From contig NZ_RZHF01000016.1 in the NCBI RefSeq assembly GCF_003990185.1, forward strand, positions 186,001 to 250,000: DNA of 64,000 nucleotides. Reading direction: 5' to 3'. Positions 8,608 through 16,032 of the stretch are shown piece after piece. Both the position numbers and the translations under genes were made by a program. Numbering within the stretch: the stretch's first letter is position 1; every line of letters begins with the position of its first letter. The notes beneath the pieces are model-generated. The model saw only the letters and a program-made list of their open reading frames with translations, ran no database searches and was not told the origin of the DNA. This stretch comes from Vreelandella nanhaiensis (GTDB taxonomy: Bacteria; Pseudomonadota; Gammaproteobacteria; Pseudomonadales; Halomonadaceae).

Positions 8608-9054
8608 CTAAAACTCGACGTACAGCCGCAGCGCATCTTGAAGTTGTATGCCATTCTCAATAATGGGTTCAGAGTAATTATCTAGAAAATGGTTTTTAAT
8701 CACCCGCTCGGCCCTAAATCCATGGCGCTGGTAATAGGTAAGCTGGTACCCAAAGGTGACGGTACTTAACTCCACCCGCTGTACTGTTTTGTTTTTGAGT
8801 TCGGCTAAAGCAAACCGCAGCAGGCCAGAGCCAAGGCCTTGTTGCTGAAACTCTGGATATACCGAAACATTAAATATCTCAGCGATGTTGTCGCTGATAG
8901 CTTTTGCGACACAAACTCCAGCAATTTTTCCATTACGCTTGACCACAAAGCACCATGCGTCATCAAGGTAAGACTCGATGCTCTGCTCTGAAGGATCTGC
9001 TTCGAGTAAAAGCTGAATGGGCACTTCTCTAGCATTGATTTCCTGATAATCCAT
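8608..9054 (-). CDS. GNAT family N-acetyltransferase
   Basis: About 148 residues from the ATG at 9054, which has an AAGG site just upstream; the frame stays open to 9138. The core shows IAGVCVAKAISDNIAEIFNVSVYPEFQQQGLGSGLLRFAL with the acetyl-CoA loop QQQGLGSGL, and a C-terminal YYQRHGFRAER motif. The substrate is not readable. Its 3' end converges on the BON-MscS gene with 12 bases between the stop codons and no clear hairpin terminator. Confidence 0.78.
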   Translation of the reverse strand: MDYQEINAREVPIQLLLEADPSEQSIESYLDDAWCFVVKRNGKIAGVCVAKAISDNIAEIFNVSVYPEFQQQGLGSGLLRFALAELKNKTVQRVELSTVTFGYQLTYYQRHGFRAERVIKNHFLDNYSEPIIENGIQLQDALRLYVEF

Positions 9055-9289
9055 GTTGCCTTGGTTCACGTTGAAAACATCCGATTTTATTGAATTCTGG
9101 ACGAGTAAAGAACATGACATAGCCGCAAACAACTGCATAAGAATACTTTTCGATATTCAAACGCAGCATCTCCTGACCGAAAGGGAGGTTCTGAACAAGG
9201 CAGTTACCCGCCCGTCGCTGATCGTTTGTTATGACTTTACGAGATAACTCCGTTGTGCGCGATCTTCGCGCATGAAGACACTCAAATAT

Positions 9290-9613
9290 TCAGTTCTGCT
9301 TGCCCAAGTATTTCTTTGCACACTCGCCAACAAACTTACGCCCAGGATTGCTCCCACGGACCCACTCGTCTGGAGAAAACAGATCAAAGAGCCCCACTTT
9401 CACGAGTGTTGGAATGGCTGACTCCAGTTCCCGCTCTATGTCATCGCGCTCCCCCGCATTGTATAGCGCAATGTTATGCAACATGGTTGCCACAGTGCCT
9501 GTTTGCACACGGCTGCCGTCTTTAAGCTGAACCGCTGGCAGGCTTTCTCCATCGGCGACTATTTTACGATTGATAGACCCGAGCTGATCGGTATTCTCAA
9601 TATCTTTATTCAT
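9290..9613 (-). CDS. Conserved hypothetical protein
   Basis: A 107-residue soluble protein, MNKDIENTDQLGSINRKIVADG at its start, then a compact block VQTGTVATMLHNIALYN and a C-terminal half with SPDEWVRGSNPGRKFVGE. The even composition and clean ribosome site (AGAGG, 6 bases before the ATG at 9613) support a real gene. I recognise no named domain. A symmetrical AT-rich inverted repeat lies about 55 bases upstream of the start and may be its operator. Confidence 0.65.
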   Translation of the reverse strand: MNKDIENTDQLGSINRKIVADGESLPAVQLKDGSRVQTGTVATMLHNIALYNAGERDDIERELESAIPTLVKVGLFDLFSPDEWVRGSNPGRKFVGECAKKYLGKQN

Positions 9614-9668
9614 AAAAAACCTCTCTTGGTTAGCTAACACTTGCCATGGCGTTAGAGCACTAGGAATT

Positions 9669-9690
9669 TTTTATGGTAATTATCATAAAA
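9669..9690. promoter_or_regulatory. AT-rich inverted repeat upstream of the 9613 gene
   Basis: TTTTATG and CATAAAA form a perfect 7-base dyad separated by 8 bases. It sits 56 bases before the start of the hypothetical gene at 9290-9613, where a repressor site would be placed. It could also be a weak hairpin. No regulator is identified. Confidence 0.3.
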
Positions 9691-9736
9691 GAATATTGCA
9701 GGAAAGAGGGCTTACATGAACAATGCAATACCCTAC

Positions 9737-10495
9737 TTACAGCAGCCTTTTATTGATTGCAACGTACTCCAGAATTTCGTAAGAGTAGGCATACTTAAAC
9801 GCGCCTGTGATATCGATACCTGAAAGTTCTTTGCATAAATCACTAGCTATCGCATCAAGGGTTCTCCCCTTACGCGCTGCCTCTCCAATATTGGATTGAG
9901 TGGATAAATAACCGATCAAAGATTCAAGCGTGAATTCTACCGGTAGCCACCCGCTTTCATTTGCTATAACGGAAAGCTCTTCATCATCTGCCAGCGTCAT
10001 ATCTTCAAATCGATTACGCGGCGGCGATGGATAGCGCTTAAAATACTCTTCACGAAGCCAATGATTAAACGCTTCAGAAGTGGTATGGCCCGCGAATGCG
10101 AAATTATAGATGAGCCAGAAAGCCCCAGGGTTGGACGCGGCTTTATAGGAGGCAACAGCCCGCAGGCCATTAAACCAATGAAACGCCATACACGTCGAGA
10201 TGAGATCGAAACGACCTTGTTGAGGAAGGTCAGTGTAGTCCGCTTTTCTAACAGAGAGGCCACGATTCTGCGCTATGGCCAGCATTTCGTCGGATGAATC
10301 AATACCGATCACCTCCTCGCCAATAGCCAGCAGTGGAACGGTAGAATCACCGGTGCCGCACGCCACATCAACCACACGCTCAAAGTGCCTGCCCTTCAAA
10401 TGCTGCTGCATTTTTTGAACAACAGCCTGATGGGTTTTGGGTCGATATTGATCATACCGCTCCCCCGCGCCAACCTCAGTGAAGTATTGGGCCAT
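9737..10495 (-). CDS. Class I SAM-dependent methyltransferase
   Basis: A 252-residue methyltransferase. VVDVACGTGDST is motif I, VIGIDSSDEMLAIAQ carries the acidic ribose ligand, and FDLISTCMAFHWFN is motif IV with the aromatic residues of the UbiE/methyltransferase-11 group. An N-terminal helix (GAGERYDQYRP) precedes the core. Bacterial homologs are mostly uncharacterised small-molecule methyltransferases. It stands alone, with about 120-190 bases on either side. Confidence 0.8.
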   Translation of the reverse strand: MAQYFTEVGAGERYDQYRPKTHQAVVQKMQQHLKGRHFERVVDVACGTGDSTVPLLAIGEEVIGIDSSDEMLAIAQNRGLSVRKADYTDLPQQGRFDLISTCMAFHWFNGLRAVASYKAASNPGAFWLIYNFAFAGHTTSEAFNHWLREEYFKRYPSPPRNRFEDMTLADDEELSVIANESGWLPVEFTLESLIGYLSTQSNIGEAARKGRTLDAIASDLCKELSGIDITGAFKYAYSYEILEYVAINKRLL

Positions 10496-10680
10496 GTGTG
10501 TTCCCTGTGCAGCTGATTGTTAGCTGGCGGTATGCTTACCTATGACAAACAGCCTCTGTATTGTAGCCATCCAATTCGAGAATAAAGGCAGCATAATAGC
10601 TTGCATGGTAGTTAGGCCTATAGCTAGGTGCACCGGCCTAGAGATAAATGAGGCAACCCCTGGGAGAGCTGCCCTATGGC

Positions 10681-11595
10681 TTACTTGAAGATATCCAGAT
10701 CTTCAGCCAAAACGACTTCGCCGTCATAGCCTGCCTTTACCTCATCGACAACACCTTCGATCGGTGCGCCATAGTGGAGTACGTGATAAAGCACGAGCAG
10801 GCCAGGCTTGGCCTCAGCGGCAATATCAGCAAGCTCGGTCGTCAGGGTATGCGCGTATTGATGATAGGCCTGCCACTCTTCAGAAAGATCGCTCCAACCC
10901 TCATGGCTGATCACTTCGTGAATTAGAATATCAGCGCCCTTGGCCTGTCGGGTTACCTCGCTATTAGCGGAAGTATCGCCAGAAATGACGATGGTCTTAT
11001 CTGGGGTCGTCACCTTGAAACCATAAGCTAAATCCCAGTCACCATGCGAAACGGGGAACGCCTCAACCCGCAGGTCATTCTCCTCGAAAATGACGCCGGG
11101 GCTATCAAACTCGGTCACATTGGCTCTAGCCGCATCAGGATTGGTAACCGGACTCTTGTCCTTAAGGCGGGTTTCAGTATCGAGCGTGAGAAACTGATAA
11201 GCCCCCTCGCTCATTTCTTCAGTCCCAACTGGCCCAAAGAGGTTAATAGGGCTTTCTCTACGCCACCAGTAAGTGCCTAGCAACTCAGGAAAATCGAGGA
11301 TGTGATCGCTATGCAAATGAGTCAGGAACACATGATTAATTTTAGGAGGATATAAAGCTTCGATATCGTACCGCTCATACGCCTGAATCGCCCGCTGAAT
11401 AACGCCTGCGCCTATATCAAAAATATAGGCTTCGCCATCATGAATAACAGCGATACCTGCACCAGCACGCTCTCCATTGGGCACAGGCGTTCCCGTGCCT
11501 AACATGACCACTTCGGTACCTGCGTTTGCCACCACGGGCAATGTTAAGACGACACCAAGAGATACGGCCCGCACGAGCTCCTTGTTATTTATCAC
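10681..11595 (-). CDS. Exported MBL-fold metallo-hydrolase
   Basis: A 304-residue metallo-beta-lactamase-fold enzyme with a signal peptide (LVRAVSLGVVLTLPVVANAG). The zinc motif THLHSDH is near residue 93, an aspartate ligand is in VISGDTSAN, and a late histidine is in VLYHVLHYG. The layout resembles RNase Z and arylsulfatase-like MBL hydrolases, but export to the periplasm argues against an RNA substrate. The start is a GTG at 11595 with an AAAGG site close by. The substrate is unknown. It has no operon partner. Confidence 0.82.
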   Translation of the reverse strand: MINNKELVRAVSLGVVLTLPVVANAGTEVVMLGTGTPVPNGERAGAGIAVIHDGEAYIFDIGAGVIQRAIQAYERYDIEALYPPKINHVFLTHLHSDHILDFPELLGTYWWRRESPINLFGPVGTEEMSEGAYQFLTLDTETRLKDKSPVTNPDAARANVTEFDSPGVIFEENDLRVEAFPVSHGDWDLAYGFKVTTPDKTIVISGDTSANSEVTRQAKGADILIHEVISHEGWSDLSEEWQAYHQYAHTLTTELADIAAEAKPGLLVLYHVLHYGAPIEGVVDEVKAGYDGEVVLAEDLDIFK

Positions 11596-11939
11596 TGCCT
11601 TTCCACCTTGTAATAATCATCATTGTTCGCATTACGAATAAAAATACGTTTTGCGAATTACATGCTAGCAAGAGCTTATCCAGACAGGCATTAGACTTAA
11701 ATATGACTATTGGAAGTTATGACATGGTTTGGATCAGTTATTGAATAGCTCATGAGTAGCGCTGCCTAGCTAAATAACGGACATATAGAGAGAGCGGCTT
11801 GACAATAACAGCTATGAACACCGGCACCACTCCAGGAACAACCGCGTATACAAGCTTTTAGCATTTCCCGTTGCGAAATGAAAAAGGCGGCCTTCATTAA
11901 ACCGCCCTCTTTTTTCTATTTATCTTTCTCCACTACTGG
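11596..11939. other. Intergenic region with one terminator
   Basis: No supported gene is present. The right end holds the terminator of the VOC gene (listed separately). The left part contains the AT-rich promoter area for the exported metallo-hydrolase, which reads leftward. Nothing else stands out. Confidence 0.6.
11880..11917 (-). terminator. Rho-independent terminator after the VOC gene
   Basis: Arms GGCGG (11886-11890) and CCGCC (11902-11906) form a short stem. On the minus strand it is followed by a T run (the A run at 11881-11885), and on the plus strand by CTCTTTTTT, so it could work in both directions. It lies 23 bases past the stop of the VOC gene. Confidence 0.6.
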
Positions 11940-12365
11940 CTACAGCGCATCTCGATTTAAATTACGCTCAGCCGGTATATCACTGAGATACTCAACAAAC
12001 TCCACCTCAAACCCGGCCGGGTCAACGAAGTAAACGTTTTTACGAAACGGCTCGGTGGCACCCGGTTTGGCAACAGCAAAGCCCGCGTTATTCAACCTAG
12101 CCACCACGGCATCCAGGTTATCGGTCACGTAGGCAAAGTGAGCCAAACCAACACTATGGCCTTCCAAAGCACGGTTCTGCCCTTCGCCATGGTCGCTTAA
12201 TGCCAAGTAATGCCGGTCATCACCAAAGTGCACCCATTTGCGCGGTTTGCCATACCACTCGCCATGCCCCTCATCGCGTATCCGCCAATGTGGGAAAGCG
12301 GCGCGGTAAAAATCCAGCATGGCATCCATATCTGCAACAACCAGATTAACGTGCTCTAAATACAT
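11940..12365 (-). CDS. VOC family protein (glyoxalase/bleomycin-resistance-like), SoxR-regulated
   Basis: A 141-residue VOC protein: YLEHVNLVVADMDAMLDFYR opens the first beta-alpha-beta-beta-beta unit, HFAYVTDNLDAVVARLNNAG the second, and VYFVDPAGFEVEFVEY supplies the C-terminal metal glutamate. A perfect AAGGAG site lies 6 bases before the ATG at 12365. The true substrate may be a glyoxal, a thiol adduct or a redox-cycling drug. The promoter carries a SoxR box and a soxR gene lies divergent, so it is probably induced by redox-active compounds. Confidence 0.82.
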   Translation of the reverse strand: MYLEHVNLVVADMDAMLDFYRAAFPHWRIRDEGHGEWYGKPRKWVHFGDDRHYLALSDHGEGQNRALEGHSVGLAHFAYVTDNLDAVVARLNNAGFAVAKPGATEPFRKNVYFVDPAGFEVEFVEYLSDIPAERNLNRDAL

Positions 12366-12402
12366 GTTGTTCTCCTTGCGTGGGTTCGGAGAAAAGGATA
12401 AA

Positions 12403-12422
12403 ACCTCAACCTGAGTTGAGGT
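12403..12422. promoter_or_regulatory. SoxR box in the VOC/soxR divergent promoter
   Basis: ACCTCAAC-CTGA-GTTGAGGT is an 8+4+8-base dyad. The known SoxR operator in enterics has the same CCTCAA...TTGAGG ends with a 6-base centre. It sits between the VOC start (12365) and the soxR start (12461), so one site can serve both genes. MerR-family activators bind such sites inside long promoter spacers. Confidence 0.85.
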
Positions 12423-12460
12423 AAAGCTTTTTTTAAACCCAGATAAAAACAGGAGCAAGG

Positions 12461-12919
12461 ATGGCCGAGGCAAATTGGAGTGTCGGCAAGGTGGCTAAGC
12501 GCTGCGGCATTAATATCAGCGCCCTGCACTTCTATGAGCAGCAAGGGCTGATTCAAAGCTCACGTAATGCAGGCAACCAACGCCGCTATAAACCGGAAGT
12601 GCTAAGGCGCATTTCAGTGATCAAAGCCGCGCAAAAAGTGGGCGTCAGCCTGGACGAGATCAAAATAGCTTTTGAGTCACTGCCCAATAACCGCACGCCC
12701 ACGGTAGAAGACTGGCAGCAACTATCCAAAAACTGGCAGCGTATGTTGGATGGCCGCATTGCCTACCTGCAAACACTACGCAACAACCTGAGCGGGTGTA
12801 TTGGTTGTGGGTGTTTGAGTATGACCAGTTGCCCTCTTTATAACCCGGATGATCAACTGGCTGAGCTGGGTAGCGGACCGGTGCTTTTGGATCAGGCAGA
12901 GGAGACTGCTCGTTTATAG
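12461..12919 (+). CDS. soxR: Redox-sensitive transcriptional activator SoxR
   Basis: A 152-residue MerR-family protein. Residues 6-75 form the winged helix (WSVGKVAKRCGINISALHFY). Cysteines 113, 116, 118 and 124 give the C-x2-C-x-C-x5-C cluster that holds the [2Fe-2S] centre oxidised by redox-cycling drugs. The short tail after the cluster (SGPVLLDQ) is typical. It is divergent from the VOC gene across a SoxR box. No soxS is adjacent, as is usual outside enterics, where SoxR acts directly on a few target genes. Confidence 0.92.
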   Translation: MAEANWSVGKVAKRCGINISALHFYEQQGLIQSSRNAGNQRRYKPEVLRRISVIKAAQKVGVSLDEIKIAFESLPNNRTPTVEDWQQLSKNWQRMLDGRIAYLQTLRNNLSGCIGCGCLSMTSCPLYNPDDQLAELGSGPVLLDQAEETARL

Positions 12920-13218
12920 CCTATAAAAAATCTATTTATATTGGCTTAAATACTTTATTTGCTTCCATAAAAAACTATTTAATAAAACTGGGTCATGACC
13001 CACAACACGGCACTCAGAATGAACAAATAAGATTATAAAAAGCACTATAAAAAATTACTTAAAATTTATTGTAATGAATGATTTAAGTTTATTACATAAA
13101 TCGCCATTCAGTACTATCAAGTCAATTGTACTATTCGAGCAACGAACGGCTGCTTTTACGCTATACTGCATCACTTTTTCTTTTCGACACACCTTACGAC
13201 ACCCTGTCAGAGCTTCCC
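12920..13218. other. AT-rich intergenic region before rhlE with a palindrome
   Basis: No supported gene is present. A perfect 14-base palindrome TGGGTCATGACCCA lies at 12989-13002, and the region near 13160 has a TATACT that could serve as a -10 box for rhlE. The stretch is much more AT-rich than rhlE, as expected for a long regulated leader; cold-shock control of RhlE leaders is known elsewhere. Confidence 0.4.
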
Positions 13219-14415
13219 ATGCCCTTTGCAAAACTAGGCTTATCCAGTCCTCTGGTTCAAGCGATTACCGAACTAGGCTACACCACGCCCACGCCCATCC
13301 AGGAACAAGCGATTCCTGTCATTCTCTCGGGCAAGGACCTGGTCGCCACCGCCCAGACCGGAACGGGCAAAACCGGGGCCTTCGTTCTGCCGCTGCTGGA
13401 ACGCTTCAGTACAGCAGGCGAACTACGCGGCAAACGCATCCGTGCGCTGATTCTGGTGCCGACCCGTGAGCTGGCGGTTCAGGTTGAAGCGAGCGTAGCG
13501 CAATACGCTAAACACCTGAATTTAACGTCCATGGCCGCGTACGGGGGCGTGGATACCGCACCGCAAAAAGAGCGCTTGATCGAAGGGATCGATATTCTCG
13601 TCGCCACGCCAGGCAGGCTGCTGGACTTGGCGCATCAGCGCGCGGTGCACTTCGATGAACTTGAAGCCATGGTGCTGGACGAAGCGGACAGAATGGTCGA
13701 CATGGGCTTTGTCGATGACATTCACAAGATCCTCGTGCGCCTGCCGGAAAAACGTCAGAACCTGCTGTTCACGGCCACCATGACCAATGAGGTTCGGGCG
13801 CTGGCTTTTGACTTTTCCGACAGCAAGAAGGCCGAGCTGGCGGCGGACATCTCCATTTCTCCTAACGTTCGCGCCGCTGCCAGCATCAAGCAATGGCTCA
13901 TCACGGTCGATAAGGACACCAAGTCCGCCCTGCTGAGCCACTTGATCAACGAGAATGAGTGGGATCAGGCGCTGATTTTCGTCGAGAAAAAACACAGTGC
14001 GGCCAAGCTGGTTGCCCAACTGGAAAAGCGCGGCATCACCGCGGATTCCATCCATGGCGGCAGAAGCCAGGCGATGCGCGAACAGGTATTGAGTCAGTTC
14101 AAATCCGGCGAACTCAAGTACCTGGTGGCCACGGGCGTTGCCGCGCGCGGCCTGGATATTGGGGAGCTGAGCCGTGTGGTGAATTACGATTTACCCTTTC
14201 CGGCAGAAGAGTACATCCACCGTATTGGCCGAACCGGCCGTGCGGGCGCCACGGGTGAAGCCATCTCCCTGGTCGATATCAGTGACTTCAAGAACCTTTG
14301 CGCCATTGAAAAACGCTTAAATAGTATTATCGAGCGCAAGGAAATTGAGGGCTTCCCGGTTCAGAAGGCAGTACCCGTTTCACACTTGAACCACGTAAAG
14401 AAAAGCAAACGTTAA
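13219..14415 (+). CDS. rhlE: ATP-dependent RNA helicase RhlE
   Basis: A 398-residue DEAD-box helicase. It has the Q motif near residues 22-30 (PTPIQEQAI), Walker A AQTGTGKT at 45-52, DEAD at 154-157, motif III as TAT at 185-187 (Ser replaced by Thr), and motif VI HRIGRTGRAG near residue 335. The short basic C-terminus (KKSKR) is that of RhlE rather than DeaD or SrmB. RhlE unwinds RNA duplexes in ribosome assembly and RNA decay. The open frame extends to 13126, but MPFAKLGLSSPLVQAI at 13219 is the family start. Confidence 0.9.
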   Translation: MPFAKLGLSSPLVQAITELGYTTPTPIQEQAIPVILSGKDLVATAQTGTGKTGAFVLPLLERFSTAGELRGKRIRALILVPTRELAVQVEASVAQYAKHLNLTSMAAYGGVDTAPQKERLIEGIDILVATPGRLLDLAHQRAVHFDELEAMVLDEADRMVDMGFVDDIHKILVRLPEKRQNLLFTATMTNEVRALAFDFSDSKKAELAADISISPNVRAAASIKQWLITVDKDTKSALLSHLINENEWDQALIFVEKKHSAAKLVAQLEKRGITADSIHGGRSQAMREQVLSQFKSGELKYLVATGVAARGLDIGELSRVVNYDLPFPAEEYIHRIGRTGRAGATGEAISLVDISDFKNLCAIEKRLNSIIERKEIEGFPVQKAVPVSHLNHVKKSKR

Positions 14416-14421
14416 TACTCC

Positions 14422-14463
14422 AGAGAAGCCCACCGCCTGAATAAACGAACGGTGGGCTTCTCT
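14422..14463 (+). terminator. Strong hairpin between rhlE and the Rho-like gene
   Basis: A perfect 14-base stem, AGAGAAGCCCACCG pairing with CGGTGGGCTTCTCT, surrounds a 14-base loop. It lies 7 bases after the rhlE stop and about 65 bases past the end of the convergent Rho-like gene. There is no long T run, so it may be a Rho-dependent or RNA-stabilising hairpin rather than a classic intrinsic terminator. Confidence 0.6.
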
Positions 14464-14529
14464 AATGGCTTTGCTATTCGAGCTGTTTATCAACCGATGG
14501 GTAGCACCCGGGCCAGCAGAGCTCTCTCA

Positions 14530-15486
14530 CTACTCGGCGGGTGAAAATGCATCCAGCAGCTCGGCATTGGTCGGGTATTTCTCCAATAGCTCAAACAGCT
14601 TCTGCGCCCCTTCGATGGGTTTGAGCTGTGTCAATGCGCGACGCAGTGTGCGAACTTTTTCGATCTCCTTAGCATCGATCAAAAGCTCTTCTCGGCGGGT
14701 GCTGCTCTTGGCGATATCGATGGCCGGGAAAATCCGCTGATTGGCCACGTCGCGTGACAGCACGATTTCCATATTGCCCGTGCCCTTGAACTCCTCGAAT
14801 ATCACCTGATCCATACGGCTTCCCGTATCCACCAGCACGGTAGCCAGAATCGTGAGCGACCCACCGTTTTCGATCTTTCGCGCGGCACCAAACAGTTTTC
14901 GCGGTATTTCCATCGCGCGGCTATCCAGCCCGCCGGACATGGTACGGCCATTGCCCCGCTGCTCGGCGTTATGAACGCGCGCGAGCCTTGTGAGCGAATC
15001 GATCACGATCATCACATCGTGGCCTTCGCCGGCTTGCCTACGCGCTGTCTCAAGAAGCTTATCGGCCATTTGCACATGATGGGTGTAGCTTGCGTCTGAC
15101 GACGACGCATGTACCTCTGCCGACACACTGCGCTTAAAATCCGTCACTTCTTCAGGACGCTCATCGATCAGCAAGGCATACAGTTTTATTTCCGGGTGCG
15201 CCTCGGCCACGGCCTGGCAGATATGTTTCAACAGCGTCGTTTTACCGGAGCCTGGCGGTGCGACGATCAGCCCGCGCTGCCCCATCCCAATGGGCGTGAT
15301 CAAATCCATCGCCCGCACACTGCGCTGGGTGGAACCAGGCTCCAGGTGAATGCGGGGGGAAGGATGGATGGCGATGCCATTTAAAAAGCGTTTTTCGGGG
15401 TCATCCGGAAATTGATCTCCAACTTCGTCGGCGGGCTTGGCCTCTTGCTGCCTTTTGATTTTCAAGCCTAGTATTTTTCTCGTCAT
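14530..15486 (-). CDS. Short Rho-like factor lacking the N-terminal RNA-binding domain
   Basis: About 318 residues equal to the C-terminal ATPase half of Rho (full Rho is about 419). It keeps GQRGLIVAPPGSGKTTLLKHI (Walker A GSGKTT in place of the usual KAGKT), LIDERPEEVTD, IDSLTRLARV (Walker B), the Q-loop-like GGLDSRAMEIPRKLFGAAR, the R loop and EEFKGTGNMEIVLSR. The cold-shock RNA-binding domain is missing: only about 35 residues precede the ATPase core. Starts at 15522 or 15621 (overlapping the GFA gene) are possible, but the extra residues do not look like Rho. It is probably a second Rho paralogue; its action is unknown. Confidence 0.8.
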   Translation of the reverse strand: MTRKILGLKIKRQQEAKPADEVGDQFPDDPEKRFLNGIAIHPSPRIHLEPGSTQRSVRAMDLITPIGMGQRGLIVAPPGSGKTTLLKHICQAVAEAHPEIKLYALLIDERPEEVTDFKRSVSAEVHASSSDASYTHHVQMADKLLETARRQAGEGHDVMIVIDSLTRLARVHNAEQRGNGRTMSGGLDSRAMEIPRKLFGAARKIENGGSLTILATVLVDTGSRMDQVIFEEFKGTGNMEIVLSRDVANQRIFPAIDIAKSSTRREELLIDAKEIEKVRTLRRALTQLKPIEGAQKLFELLEKYPTNAELLDAFSPAE

Positions 15487-15572
15487 AAGATCGATGGATC
15501 GCCTTGGGTAAGCTGGGTTCATAGAGTAATGGCTAGGCTTTGAAAATGGTATCGAGCGCGAGCAACACTGCC

Positions 15573-15971
15573 TCAGCCATTTTCGGTGAACTGGGGCAAA
15601 TCGTCGGTAATCTCGAACCACGGCGCCTTGTTGCCCACGAATACATGGCGGTTTGGACGTACACCGGGGTCGGTATCGAGAGTGCCGAGCGGAAGCGCGT
15701 AAACCTCCGGCTTTTCCGTGAACCGGGTATGAATGCTGGACCCGCAGGTCGAGCAGAACACCTTGAACTCCCCCGGCGATGACTCAAACGTTTTAAGCAG
15801 CGCTTCGCCTTTCACTGTTCGCCAGTCACTGGCCTGCACTTTTGCGCAGGTTCGAAACGCGGCCGCGTGAAGCTTTCGGCACATTGAGCAGTGGCAATGG
15901 TAGACGTCGGTAAGTGGGCCGGTTATTTCGTATTGGATGCCGCCGCAGAGGCAGCTGCCTGATAGGGTCAT
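15573..15971 (-). CDS. GFA family (CENP-V/Gfa-like) zinc protein
   Basis: A 132-residue GFA protein with the zinc motifs SCLCGGI near residues 6-12, HCHCSMCRK near 25-33 and VFCSTCGSS near 71-79, then the usual beta-barrel C-terminus (GNKAPWFEI). It is closer to the family standard than the copy at 2644-3078. It lies between the attC-like hairpin after the TIR gene and the Rho-like gene, so it may be the last cassette of that block. The substrate is unknown. Confidence 0.85.
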   Translation of the reverse strand: MTLSGSCLCGGIQYEITGPLTDVYHCHCSMCRKLHAAAFRTCAKVQASDWRTVKGEALLKTFESSPGEFKVFCSTCGSSIHTRFTEKPEVYALPLGTLDTDPGVRPNRHVFVGNKAPWFEITDDLPQFTENG

Positions 15972-15989
15972 TTTTTAAACTCGCTATTT

Positions 15990-16032
15990 TATAACGCGGC
16001 ATTCAGCGGTTTGTCTGCTGAAATGCTTTATT
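15990..16032 (-). repeat. Possible degenerate attC-like hairpin after the TIR gene
   Basis: Directly at the TIR stop, the minus strand runs TAATAAAGCATTTCAGC, then a 9-base loop, then GCTGAATGCCGCGTTATAA. GCATTTCAGC and GCTGAATGC pair with one unpaired T. The ends echo the R'' (TAA-AGC) and R' (GCGTTA) boxes of attC sites, but at about 43 bases it is shorter than usual. It could be a simple terminator instead. Confidence 0.3.
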
